Notes under the pieces: model-generated
What the model was told of the DNA's origin: nothing
What the model saw: only the letters and a program-made list of their open reading frames with translations
Databases searched by the model: none
Assembly: GCA_946800325.1 (NCBI GenBank)
Contig: OX326959.1
Span: 20,056,862-20,120,861, forward strand
From: Luzula sylvatica
Taxonomy: Eukaryota > Streptophyta > Magnoliopsida > Poales > Juncaceae
Direction: 5' to 3'
Length of the DNA: 64,000 nt
Translations under genes and position numbers: made by a program
In this document: in pieces, positions 1 through 12,320 of the stretch
Layout: every line of letters starts with the position of its first letter
Numbering within the stretch: position 1 is the stretch's first letter

Positions 1-327
1 AAATCTACGCTTACAGAAATAATTTACATAATTAATACCGAAATATACTTTTGTATTGTGGCTCTTCGTTGTGATCAAATCGGAGACGCGTTTATCATCA
101 ACGAAATAGTGGGAGACATGTGGGCGTGTGACACACGGCTAGTCACCAACGTGACAAGGAGAAAAAAGGACTCGTGATCAAACCGCCTTATGTGATCAAT
201 TTTACACCGGTAATCATCGATCCTTCTATGTCGTACTCTCGAAGTCGTGGCGACATCCCAGATTTTGGGAACTGGACCAGGCCTTCTTATCCGCTCTGCG
301 GTCTCGAGGTCTTAACGATTCCCAACA
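1..327 (-). mobile_element. Partial copia-type LTR cut by the window edge
   Basis: The right end reads ...TTCCCAACA, the inverse of the TGTTGGGAA start of the solo LTR at 760. Just inside it lies a GC-rich stretch (about 240-320) matching the inverse of 770-850 (the 'gcagcggat' and 'ggtccggttccc' area). This is therefore the first part of a related LTR on the minus strand, running off the left edge of the window. It is diverged from the 760-1797 copy, so it is an older insertion. Confidence 0.65.
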
Positions 328-754
328 TGGTAAGCGTTAATTGAGGACTGGCGTGGTTTCATGCCTAAGTTGGGCACGTTAGTAGTTCAATCGAACGATA
401 TGTAGGATATCGTTATGAATTAACCGTCCAGGTTAATCAGATTGAAGTTCGGGACATAGATAGAAACCACATATGAAATTCGGATTGTATTTTATATGAT
501 TCGGTACTGAAATTCTATAAAGGATCAAGAATCGCATTGGATGCGGTTGAATTTAATCCTGCCTAAATAGCGAGATCTGACTTGTCGGCCAAAGTCACTT
601 GTGGGAGAATCGTGAATATGGGTCTTGAGGTGTTATCAGACTACGAGTTTCGAATCGGTATGAGGATTATCGATTTGATAAAAATAACACATTTCAAATA
701 AATCATCATATAAGCATATATATTAAGTACGCTCGGTAAATAGTCAATCTTCAT
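328..754. other. Unassigned spacer between two LTRs, with a shared 60-bp repeat
   Basis: No gene is visible. Bases 334-395 resemble 2816-2877 inside the degenerate copia body (both carry 'gttaattgaggact', then 'gttagta' and 'ttcaat'). The segment may therefore be more of the same old retroelement, but no coding motif can be read in it. Confidence 0.35.
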
Positions 755-759
755 GTTCC

Positions 760-1797
760 TGTTGGGAATTCTTTCCGTCCCCGGACCCGCGCAGCGGATA
801 TGTAGGCCCGGTCCGGTTCCCTTAATCCAAGATCACGCCATGACTTCGAGGGTACGATGCAATAGAAGGATAGATTCATACCGGTGCAAAATTGATTGCA
901 CTCGAAGGGTTGATCGCTATTCCTTCTTTCTCTTGTCACGTTGGTGACTAGCCCGTGCGTCCCATACCACACGTCTCCCACCATCTTGACATGCCTCCGG
1001 TTGTCTTCGTGCGTCCCACGTCCACACGCTTCCACAGCATTTCACTGCTCGTTGACGTTCCTTGTTCATCCGGTTCGATCACAATCGGAGAGCCACAAGT
1101 GTCGCCCTCTACGTATATCCACCTTGGGTCGGAATACGTCGGTCGTGGGTGCAACTGCCTAGACGAAACACCGGCGAACTTGCTCGATTGGTTGATTCTC
1201 TACACCGAGAAAACTCCTTTTCTCGGTTTTCTCTCTTCACACTCTTTCACTCTCTTGAAAGATGTCTCTCTATATTTCTGGATTATTCTGAATAATATGA
1301 ATCATTCGACATAATAGAAGAGAGAGAATTGTCCTATTTATATCACATATGATTAGGATGGGCCAAAAAGCATGTATATCCAATATACACCCTTTCACAC
1401 AGAAAACTGCATGAACCTGTTCAGTATTCTGTCCATACGAAATTGGTAAATTCTTCTGACAGAAAATTAACCTTCACGAAAGTTGTAGATAATCTTATTA
1501 TATACCCAACCCAATTTTGTCTGGCCCAATTGGAGTTCGTATGCAAACGTTATGACAGTTTTACTAACTGTATGTCATACTGTTGGACCCTTTCGGTATT
1601 TCATAGAAACGACACTGATACTTCGTTCATATGAAATATATTTCTACATGAAGGTTATAGATAATCTTATTATCTATCTAACCCAATTTGGGTTCAAATT
1701 GGATTTTCCTACTGAAAGATATGCCCACGAATGTACGCTTACATTCGTTTATCCTTGTGTACACTTTTACGGTTAATCCGAAATTGTATTTCCTTCA
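760..1797 (+). mobile_element. Solo LTR of a Ty1/copia-type element, 1,038 bp
   Basis: It begins TGTTGGGAA and ends TTCCTTCA, and is flanked by a perfect 5-bp TSD, GTTCC (755-759 and 1798-1802). No internal retroelement sequence lies between the TSDs, so this is a solo LTR left by LTR-LTR recombination. Ends and interior resemble the LTRs at 16726-17680 and 40021-48835, but it lacks their TGACG palindrome cluster and is a separate subfamily. It sits a few bases upstream of the gag start of the older copia body. Short open frames inside it are not genes. Confidence 0.85.
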
Positions 1798-1802
1798 GTT
1801 CC

Positions 1803-4445
1803 ATGTAGAATTATGTCTTCGAGCAATACAAATATCAATACCATGTCGATAAGATCGATATTAGAGAAGAAAAAAAACTTGTGGGCAGAACTACCTCGAT
1901 TGGCATCGAAATCTAAGAATAGTTCTCAGGCAAGAGGATACAACTCATGTGTTGGACGCAGAGTTGGTAGAAACGGGGTATGAGGCTTCGGCTTTAGAGA
2001 TAGCCGTGTTCAATGAACTTAAGAAGAAATCGAACAATGTTACATGCCTTATGTTGGCATGTATAGACGTAAATCTTCAAAAGAGTTTGAAGAATCGGAT
2101 GCATATAAGATTAACACGATGTTCTAGGAAATGTTCCAAGAGTAAGAGCATATTGAAAGGCTCAATACGCTCAATGAATTGGCTAACTATAAGATGCCTA
2201 ACATCTCTTTCGGTTAGCACTCATGTTTTGAAGGTACAAGCTCTCTGTTTTGAGAAGCTTGGAGAAAAGGTGTCTCCTATAATACAACAAGATTTGATTT
2301 TGTGTATGTTCCAGCCTATATTCTCCAGCCTATATTCTCATACATTCTGATGTATGTGGATCGATGTGCACCGAGGCAAGAGGAGGCTACAAGTATTTCA
2401 TTACGTTTATCGACGATTATAGTAGATATGGCTATATCTATTTAATGCATCATAAAATAGAATCTTTTGAAAAGTTCAAAGAGTTTCAAAATAAAACACA
2501 AAATCAACTCGGCAAAAAAATCAAACCCCTTCGATCGGATCAAGGAGGCGAGTATTTGAGCTATGAGTTTGATGATCATCTAAATGATTGTGGAATCGTT
2601 TCACAATTGACTCCATCCGGAACACCACAATGGAATGTTGTGTCCTAGAAGAGGAATTGAACTTTGCTGGACATATAAGTTCGATCCAAAGTTGAGTCAA
2701 ATGGATATTCTGAAATCATTTTGGGGATATGCCCATGTAACAGCGACTGTTATACCAAATTGTATACCTCTCAAATCGGTCCAAAATACCGCATATGAGA
2801 CATGCACCATAAAATGTTAATTGAGGACTAACGTGATTTCAGGCCAAAGTCGCGTTCGTTAGTACTTCAATTGAAGAGAAAGCGTCTAGTGTTATCTTTT
2901 ATGAAGATTTGGTGATGTGAAGTGTATGTCCGGTATATTAATGTCGGATAAACTCGATCACAAATTTTTGAAGTGTTTTTTAGTCAGGTAACCTAAGGAA
3001 CCTAAAATGACATTATTTATGTAGTCCCGATGAAAATAAGATTTTCGAAACTCGTAGCGGTACCTTCTTAGAGGAGGACTTTAAGCGCACAAGTTTGAAA
3101 CTTAATGTCATTTATTTCTAAGAGGGCTAGTGGGAGTAGAATAAATCTCGAAAAGTTCGAGACTCAGAAATGAACATTGAACCGATGAATGTTGATCCGA
3201 ATCCATCAAAAGTTGATGAGCCCGAATCAAGTGCACAAGGCTCTTTTCATAGATGAAGTAGGCCACGTCAAGAGCCGGTATGATATGGATTTATCTTGGA
3301 TAATGAAGGTGAGACTGAGGTCGACCTCATAGATGATGAGCCGACGTCCTACAAGGAGTCTATGAGGAGCGAGAATTCCAACAAATGACATGGTGTCATG
3401 AAGTCCGAGATTCAATTCATGCATGATAATTAAGTTTGGAACTTGATTGATCCACCTCCCGCGGTTAGACCCATGTGATGCAAGTAGGTTTTCAAGAAGA
3501 AAACAAACATGGATCGAAATGTGCAATACTTACAAAATGAGGCTAGTCGCAAACGGTTTCAAGCAAATCATGGTATGTCTATGAAGAAATGTTTTCGTCC
3601 GTAGTCATGCTTAAGTCCATTCAGATTCTGCTTGCCATAGCTTCATATTGTGAATATGAGATATAGCAAATGAATGTCAACAATGTTTTGTCGATTCAAG
3701 GAATCCGAAAAAAAGTATGCAAGATTCAACGATCCATTTATGGATTGAAATAAGCTTCTCGGAGTTGGAATATTTGTTTTGACGAAGTTATAAGTGAGTT
3801 TAACATTATCATAACGGAGAAGAGTCTTGTGTATACAAAAAGGTTAGTGGGAGTCACATTGTTTTTCATGTGTTATATGTGGACGACATATTAATCAAAA
3901 GATTTAGACGAGTCCGCCTACATATTAGGCGTGAATATCTACAGAGATAGATCTAAGAATCTCATCGGTTTATGTCGGAGCACGTATATCGACAAAGTGT
4001 TGAAAAGGAGTTTCAATACATAACTCCAAGAAAGGGATTTTCTCCCAGTGTCGAACGACATAAACATTTCCCGATTAATGGAGCACGTATATTGATGCTT
4101 ACGAAGCCGCAAAGGAAGCGGCATGAATAAAGAAGCTTGTGACTGCGGCATGAATAAAGAAGTTTGTGACTGCACTTGGTATAGTCACGAGTTATCGGAT
4201 CGTATGGTTGTGTGTTGGATGAGACACATTAGCACAAGCTAAGGAGCCGAGGTCACACCACCGCTCCAAGCATCTACTCAGGAAATTTCATTTGATCCGT
4301 GAAATTTTACAAAGGAGGCATGTGATCGTAGAAAAGATTTGACCCTAGCGAGAACGTAGCGGACCCGTTTACAAAACCGCTCTCTCTAATCAACAAATAT
4401 TTTATCTAGAGGAAGAAGAAAGCTAAGTGTAGTTATCTAAACCGA
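1803..4445 (+). pseudogene. Degenerate Ty1/copia gag-pol remnant
   Basis: Pieces of a copia polyprotein run in order on the plus strand, broken by many stops and frameshifts. A gag start near 1813 has 'RSILEKK'. Gag text near 2040 has 'VTCLML'. Integrase at 2342-2640 has HSDVCG, 'FIDDYSRYGYIYLM', 'RSDQGGEYLSYEF' and 'GTPQWN'. Reverse transcriptase text lies near 3600-3830 ('LLAIASY', 'SIYGLK'). RNase H tail text lies near 4100-4300 ('EAAKEAA', 'EPRSHHRSKHLLRKFHLIREI'). The order matches the fuller element at 42390-46337, but the zinc-knuckle and protease part of gag-pol is deleted between about 2200 and 2340. It is much older than that element, and no matching LTR pair was found. Confidence 0.85.
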
Positions 4446-5660
4446 TAGTCCTTGCAGGTTATAGTTGTAAACGCTTCATCAACCAATATTTAACATATAT
4501 TAGTGCATTTTCAAAGCACTAGCTAATATATTTTTGGTGCGATATGGTTGAAACCACAATGGAGTTGAAAGCACGGAGTGAAAAGCATGACGGAAGATAA
4601 GCTTCAACTCTTCGTTCTCCATCAATTTGGTGCGGTATGGTTGTATATTTTTCCAGACACGAAACTCACGGGAGCGCAAACAAGACTTGAAGATCAATCT
4701 CGAAAAATCTCGAAAAAAACATGAAGATTCCCGTAGAACACTTGAAGACCCACACGACCTCCAACCACTTTTTGGTATAGCATAAACACCTTAGAAATGA
4801 TAAATCAAATCTCAAAACATTCTACAAAATTAAATTTGAAAAAACTCTCTGGATAGTGCAAAAATACACTGTCCGTCCAGACGCCAAGATGAAGTGTCCG
4901 GGTGGTTCATTAGGCCGCCCTAGTCGAGTCCGAACGCCTCAGCGCAACTTTCAGACGCACTATGATAGTTTTGCTAATACATTCCGGACGGTCCAACCAA
5001 ACGTCCGAATGGTTAGTTCATTTTTTCCAGCCCAAAGCCCATTCCTCAGGACTTCAAAATTTGAACGTTGGGGGACGCTCCTACACCATGTATGGGACGC
5101 AAATTTAGGTTAACTTTTCAGCATTTCATGGCTAGGGATGTCCCCTCACCCCCTATAAATAGGGGAGCACCCCCATCATTTTTTTCATCTCATTGGAGCT
5201 AAATTCTTGAGAGAAGTCATAGCCACCATTTTTGTGAGTATATTTTGAGAGCTCCATTATTAGGTTTAGTCCAAATTTCAATATTTTTTTTAGAGCAGCG
5301 TTAATCTATAGAACGTTTTTGAGAGATCGTGTGATTGTTTGGATAGTTGTTAGTCCTTATTGTAATAAAAACTATTATAACATGTTCATCACGCTTTTTC
5401 GTGACGGTGAGGCTATTTTCCGGAGACGTAGGCATCGTTCTCACCAAACTCCGTTATCATATCCGGTGTCATATCTATCTTACTTTATTTTAATTATTCA
5501 GATTTATTTTCTTTTTCTTTTCTTTCTAGGAACTTGAGATTTCATTGGACTCCCACGATATTTGCATGTGAATATAAACCGCCGCATCTATAGTTGCTTT
5601 GAGTCATCCGTAAGTTACATATCCATTCGTAACTAGGATTTTTGTGCACCAAATGCGTTA
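4446..5660 (+). promoter_or_regulatory. LTR-like promoter region with TATA box, family unknown
   Basis: A strong plant TATA box, CTATAAATAGG (5152-5162), sits in a CCCCT...AGGGG context, as often seen in retroelement LTRs. A 17-bp sequence 'ttggtgcgatatggttg' (about 4534) recurs with one change at about 4625. Edges at about 4535 (TGGTGC) and 5651 (GCACCA) are inverted matches, but the flanks give no matching TSD, so the boundaries are uncertain. The short frame at 4856-5113 has no recognisable domain. This could be an old gypsy solo LTR or a promoter remnant. Confidence 0.35.
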
Positions 5661-7041
5661 TTTAATTTCTCGTACTCGTAGCATTTATTTATTCTTTTCT
5701 TTATTTCTTGTATCGGGTTTATTGATTGTTCTTATTTTTCTTTATTTTTATTTTTTGTCGGATTTTCATTCTTCTTTCTTTTTTTATTTATTTAATATCA
5801 AGTACATCCGTTAATTAACACAACATATATTCTAAAAGTGACAAGATTAAAAACGACCATATAATTACATCTTTAAATAGTGACATAATTTTTAATTTAT
5901 TTTACAACTTCCGCATATAATCATATTCACTCCCGCTAGGCCATCTCGGAACAACATATATTAAGGGAACAAGTATATTTTTTTCTTAAAATTATATTGA
6001 ATTAAGAAATATTTTTGTGGTACCGGTCTCTAACTGGATTCATATCTGCATATCTGCCAACAACACATGCAAATATAAGAATATTTTTCTTATAAATTAC
6101 TAAAAGTAATAAAATATATTGTAAATTTGTAGTGAACTTCCAGTATATTTATGCAAATGGTTTGAAAGGTACGCTGATAACATTATTATGATAATAATTA
6201 ATATCCAACTAGAAAATGGTGTCCAAATCACAAGCGACCCCAATTTATTGTTGATAACAAAATTCATAGAAAAATATTTTGAAGTGTTTCAAGTTTATCA
6301 TATCACATCAATTATGTTATCTTATATTATGTTATATTTTATTATATTATATTGTATAATATTCTATTGCACCAATAATAAAATCTTTTCCTCATTTATA
6401 ATTGGAGTATGATTCCAAATCACAAAACTCCGTGATCACCACTTGGATGTTGACACGAGATGGTCTATTCGCAAGAAACGATCGGGACTAGCACAATTTA
6501 TAATTGGAGTAAACTGATGTGTAACGCATAGCACTATTTAAGGTGCAAATATTCACGCGGTTCCTCATTTTAAACAAATTAGTTATATCGGATAACCTAC
6601 AAAGAGAAGATAGCAGTACAATAATAGTTGCAAGTTCGTATGCGAATTAAAATTGGAGTTTTTTTTATTGCTAAATTTATCAGGATCATTGAAAGCAAAC
6701 CATCTATTGAGAGAATAAATAAAGGTGGACAATAAATCCACTTTTCGAATCTATTCGTGTTTGCAACATTTTGAACATTGATTATGTCGAATCGATTCGT
6801 GTTTGCAACAAAATTTTATTTTTATATACTACCATAACCTCATCTTTTACAGAGAGTAAACTTCTAAAAAAAATACCCCATGCACCACTTAATTTCCCCC
6901 TTCGCATTGCGATTAAAAATAATCAAAGTACAAATATAGTACGGGATTTTCGTTAAAACGCCCAAAACTGTGTCCTTGCATAATCTTTCATGCATGATAC
7001 ATCTTGTGCAGTACTTGAAAGTACATGGCGTAACGACAGGA
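5661..7041. other. Intergenic, 3' flank of the ZIFL gene
   Basis: AT-rich sequence with no gene or clear element. The last few hundred bases (about 6750-7041) would contain the 3' UTR of the minus-strand transporter gene, but no clear polyadenylation signal stands out. Confidence 0.5.
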
Positions 7042-10000
7042 CTATAATTGAGTCTCTATTTTGCTCGGAACCCCCAAAAATGGTTTAAATGTTAAAACGA
7101 CCCCGACAAATTCCACCGCATTCAAAATAAAGAACACCATTTGATCACCTGTCGAATTCAACACACGACAGTCAATTTGCAAATATAATAATGATATCAA
7201 TGTATATTTGGACAAGTTTTATTTTCTGAAGGCATTTATTGTTTTGTTATCAAAGAAATTGAAATTAGATTTAATTATACCTGGAAAGAAGAAAGAATGT
7301 TGACGCTTTTGAGCCCACGAGAATCTACAAGCAAAAATCAAACAATTTAAGAAAATAAGAAAATAATAATATTATCGGCAAATTGAAAATCGAAAACTCA
7401 CATGATACCGCCTGCAGCGGGTGCGATTGCTTTGCAAAGCGACATAGCCGTCATGGACAGTCCATTTGCCGCTCCTCTTTGGTCTTGAGGCTATAATCAA
7501 TTAATTAATAGCAAAATTAGTACAAATTTATAAGTAATTACATAAATTAATTTCAATAAAAAAAATACAAATGTGTTGACTAACCACAGCATTATTTTGT
7601 AGAATGAATGTGCCCGTGATTATGGTCACCTTGATTAAATTAAATTAAAAACAAATCAAATAAATATTGTCGCAAAATGATAAAATATCGTTAGATTTTT
7701 TTTTAATGTACTCACGGAGAGAATTGTCTTGAGTATAGATGCACAGTTTATAGCTATAGTAAGAACTGGCTCGGATAAGTAGGTCATGAATGGATAACCA
7801 AAAAGTAATGGTATGGTTAAAATCTGAAAATAATAAATATAAAATATATGACTGATATTCACATATAGAATATAAAAAAAATTATGATCAAGAAATTAAT
7901 GTTTCTTATTTTACATACTGCTGCGATACGGGCAGAAAGGACAGGTCCTGTGAGCTTCTCTAATCGTGGGTAAATAAGCAATTGGAATACCAACAAACTG
8001 AAACCTGAAACAAAAAATTTGGAAAATAATATTTTATATTTAATATTGAATATACGAGTTTTTATTTTATTATTGGAATTCGATTTGCATGTACTTGCAT
8101 AAAAAATATTACCAGATATTGCGAGGATTTCTCCTACTTGTTCCGTTGAAAAGCTGAGTCCGCCGTAACTTTTGTCACTTAAGGCCCACAAAGATAATAT
8201 CTGTTATATTTTTTCAATATTAGATAATCATATATTTTCAAGAATTATTAAATTTTTTACCTCAGTATAGGCCATGTTGTGAAGAGAAAAGACGCAGTAG
8301 AGAATAATGGATGACATTAACGGCCAATTCTTAAACAGGCTTTGCTTAGGTGGCAACGCGTCGATTTCTTTGTTATTATTATTATTATTAATATTGTTCT
8401 TAATATGATCTGGTGAAGCCTCCAAGGCTTCTACCTTTCCATTCATCTTATGATTATGCAATGTTTCCTATTCATCGAAACAGATAAAATTTTATTAGCA
8501 ATTAGAAAAATATTTTTTTTATTTTTGTAAAAATTAAAAAAGTTATTCTAATATAATTTTATGTACCGGTAACCATATGCAGCTTATTAAGACGCCAACA
8601 GCAAAAAGGGATATAACAAGGCATGGCAAGAAATATGGAAACCTGAAATTATATATTCAAATAAAAAGAGGATATTCAGTAAATAAAATAAAAATAAACT
8701 GGAAAGTGCAATAAAATTGGTTATGAATAGAAATTTACCGTCCAAAGAATGAATTTTGAGAAAATATAGTCGGATACTTCTCTGCTGGCTAATAGAAGTG
8801 AACAGAAAACATGTTATAAATAAAGAAAATTTAAGAATATGATAAAGAAATTGAATAAAATTAATTAATTAATTATAATTACCTGAGCAAAATAGCCTCC
8901 TAAGGCCGGTCCAATTATGAGACCTATACCCCATGCTGTACTTACCTATAAAAATATAAAATCCAATAATAATGAAATTATGAAGAAAATAAATTTTAAG
9001 AAGATTTTAAATGAAGTATTAATATTCAATAACCCTATACCAGTGACAAAGCAAGAGCTTGGTATTCTTTATTGCATACTTCAATAGAATATGCCTGAAA
9101 AATCGAAGCGTTTAGATTTTTAACGAAAAATTGTAAATGAAGCAATAAATATGATCTCATGTTCTTTTAATTAATTTATAATTTATTATAATTATTTATT
9201 TAGGACAAGTTATACCTTTATCGGACCAAGTAAACCATTTAAAGCACCGAGAAGGAATCTTGTAATAATCGCCATCGGATAATTAACACTCAGTCCAAAC
9301 AGGGTATTGAATATAATCCTGAAATGATAATATCAAAAATTAGAAAACACTCAAATTGTGGGGTATTTGTGAAATAATAAAAAAATGCGACGAACACTGA
9401 AAAAACTCCAATAATAATGACGGGCTTCCTTCCATATTTGTCTGCTATTATTCCCCAAAATGTCGAAGTTATAGCCCTTCCGAGCATAAACGAAGCACCT
9501 AAAATTGAAATAAAATAAAAAAATGTAAGGATTATATTTTAATAATTATATTAAGCTACGCTACATATATACTCGATACAGTCCGTATCAGTACTGGTAC
9601 GACTTACCAATAAAACCAGCGTAAAATCCAATATCTTCTTCCTTTTTTGCAATATTCAAATCTCTGACCTATTTAGAAATAATGCGAAAATGATTAATCA
9701 AATTTGTCCACGCCGCTTAACAAAAACAAGAAAATTCGAAAAATAACTCGGTAGTATGTACCATGAAGTATAAGTATGGAAACAAAGATGCTATCGGGAG
9801 ACCTGTAAACAAAAAAAACAACAATTTAACAGAACATTAAAATGAATTAAAGAAAAAATTAAGTTTATTAAGTGACTGAGATTTTGTAAATAATATGGTA
9901 ATTAAGTGACTGAGATTTTTTTAATGTGAATATACTTACTAGACTAAACCTATATTTATTCAATATTATAGTAAATACTTCACTACAAAACTATTTTATT

Positions 10001-10821
10001 AAATTTTTGAGCTTTATATGATTTGTGTGTTTGTGAGGAACAATCAGTGAAAAAAATAATATTGGAATATTTAGTGGGATTAATTTTATTATATCGGTTG
10101 TATGACTCACGTGGTACCAAATTGTGGAACCATAACATTTTTCTAAGAAATAAATGCAGTTGCTAAATAATACTATGAAAAATACTACACACTTTTGTGA
10201 CCTCCTTTTCATATTACAAAAATTAAAAGTGACAAAACTATACTTGAATTGCCTTCTTTAACATTCTTCTCTCAAATCACAAAAAAATATCTTTAGACAA
10301 ATGCATTTTGGATTCTTTTTTCTATTCCTTCATTATATTTAAAGAACTCAATATTTGTGCAAATAAACAATTCTGGAAATTCTTTACACAGTGCATTTGT
10401 GTGAAGGAATGATAAATTCATATTATATGGAGTAAAATATAACATGCATGCATACTTGTTAATTAAGTATTTGAATTTGACTCCTGAAATTTAGGAACGA
10501 CGAATACTATTTAAAGCCAAAATTGATCGATATACAAATCTTAAGAAAACTATTTCTTCCTAATTTTAGGAAAATCATGTCAGCTACGATCCTCTCAAGT
10601 CTTAAAAAAAAGAAGAATTTTCAATTTTCAATTCAAAAAATCAGCACAAATTAGAAAAACAGAATCAATTAGGAATTACCAGTGCAAAGGGTGACGATCC
10701 AGACATAGAGAAATTCCCGGTAAGGAATGCCCTTTCGTCTCTCATTTTTCTGATCTTGAGCACAACCTGGACAATTCTCGTAGTATACCTTCTTCAACAA
10801 TGGCTCCTCATTTGCCGCCAT
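7042..10821 (-). CDS. ZINC INDUCED FACILITATOR-LIKE (ZIFL) major facilitator transporter, 17 exons, complete
   Basis: Exons, in transcript order: 10821-10680, 9802-9762, 9668-9608, 9498-9396, 9318-9216, 9094-9041, 8945-8883, 8788-8739, 8642-8567, 8467-8261, 8200-8113, 8004-7919, 7823-7716, 7629-7585, 7490-7402, 7324-7281, 7148-7042. All introns are GT-AG, phases agree, and the total is 1,467 bp (488 aa plus stop), close to known ZIFL proteins. Seen motifs: N-terminal CPGC; the MFS motif A form WGIIADKYGRKP; the second ZIFL signature ending GLIIGPALGGYFAQ; a central cytosolic loop starting PETLHNHK; KYGGLSFST-type text as SYGGLSFST; and near the end IFSWAQKRQ. Family members are proton-coupled carriers at tonoplast or plasma membrane, linked to Zn/nicotianamine, K+ or auxin handling; the substrate here cannot be told. 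Oddity: exon 10 encodes an Asn run from an AAT-type microsatellite. The chosen start (10821) gives MAANEEPLLKK, a usual ZIFL beginning. No lesion seen. Confidence 0.93.
8376..8400 (-). repeat. Asn-coding trinucleotide repeat inside ZIFL exon 10
   Basis: An ATT/AAT microsatellite lies inside the coding exon and encodes a run of Asn residues in the loop between the two six-helix halves. The reading frame is kept because the unit is three bases. Such runs vary in length between alleles in other genes; variation here is an inference. Confidence 0.75.
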
Positions 10822-11577
10822 TTTTGTTCTCTCTAGTCGAAGCTCCTAGAAATGAACGACCCGTGAGCTCAAGAAATAAAGAAAGACACCGAGAAACCCA
10901 ACTCTCTCTCTCTCTCTCTCTCTCTAAAAATGGTTTGTTATGTGGTAGAAATGGTTGCGGTATTTTGTTGTGTTTATTGGCTCCACTTGTTTCAGTATTC
11001 GAGATGGTTAAGACTACTGCGAGTCAGAATGCATCATCGCCTGCGTCATGTTTCCTTTCTCTGTTTCTCTCTCTATCCCTTTCTTTCCACATAATTAACA
11101 CCGAAATCGATGTACGAAATTAACCCAATTTGAAAGGGAAAGAGAGTTTATTGCATTGATGGAACGGTATATAGAAGAAAGCTTGCTTTTATTTATTTAT
11201 TGCATTGATTCGAATTGTACGTTGGGTAGAATCGTTCATTTAAGTGCTCGACTTTTTGGAGAGGTAACCATCGACTTGTCGGGTGTCCCGTTGTTATATA
11301 TTCTTGTAAGAAAATATACGAGTCCCCGCTCAATAAAATATTTTTAATGTTTCAATCCAAAATATTTAATTAAATTATTAACTTATTTAATTAAATTAAT
11401 TAAATTAAACATTGATTTGAAAATTAATTAATTTATTAAAACATATTCAATTGACGCATCAAGACTATATATCAAAAATTGTGGAAGCGTCATATCAAAC
11501 CCCTTTTCTTTTTTGGTAGTCTTTCTTCCGGTGTCGCCGTGTAGGCATGTGCTTATTTGAGAGATTTGGTACTGACA
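10822..11577 (-). promoter_or_regulatory. 5' UTR/promoter region of the ZIFL gene with GA-repeat tract
   Basis: Directly upstream of the ZIFL ATG. A (CT)n run at about 10902-10925 reads (GA)n on the gene strand, about 80 bp before the ATG, a usual place for GAGA-type 5' UTR tracts in plants. A second CT-rich stretch lies at 11056-11090. No convincing TATA box was found. The small frames at 10800-11123 (other strand) and 11156-11347 are not supported as genes. Confidence 0.5.
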
Positions 11578-12071
11578 GATGAACCGAATTAAGTTAAATT
11601 AAGTGATTAAATAATTGAGGTAGCCCGTAATATTAATAATGATAATAATAATGATAATGACGATGACGATGAATTGATGTATTATCTCAATTAAGCGAAA
11701 CCTTTATACTTATATTAATTTTGATGTAAATATCTAAGATTGATTTCAAGAATATTTGATATTATTAATGATTTCATAACTTAGTTGGTTGAATGTTTGA
11801 CACAACGAAATCATATGTGGTATAAATTATGAATTCGAGTCTCATCGATATCATATAAAAAAAATGCATATATGTACAAGCGACTGATTGTCGGGTGCAA
11901 TTTTATTAATAATAAGAAGAGAGTTTGTTGTTTAGATTCTTGCTAGTCCGAGAAAGTGGAAGAATATCATTTATTTATATTATATTAATCCCAATCTAAT
12001 TAGAATATTTGAGGTCCAATTCTTGCTAGTTCGATGAACCGAATTAAGCCATTAAATAATTGAGGTAGCCC

Positions 12072-12102
<31 letters not shown>

Positions 12103-12286
12103 CAGAACGATGATAATGTTGACAATGAATTGATGATTATCTCAATTAAGCAAAACCTTTATACATATATTAATTTTTATGTAAATATTTAAAATTGATT
12201 TAAAATTATTTGATATTATTAGTGATTTCATAATGTAGTTAGTTAAATATTTAACACAACGAAATAATATGTGGTATAAGTTATGA

Positions 12287-12320
<34 letters not shown>

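Noticed and set aside
5319..5537. Open frame downstream of the TATA box at 5152
   Set aside because: No recognised domain and low-complexity C-terminus; treated as part of an LTR-like region.
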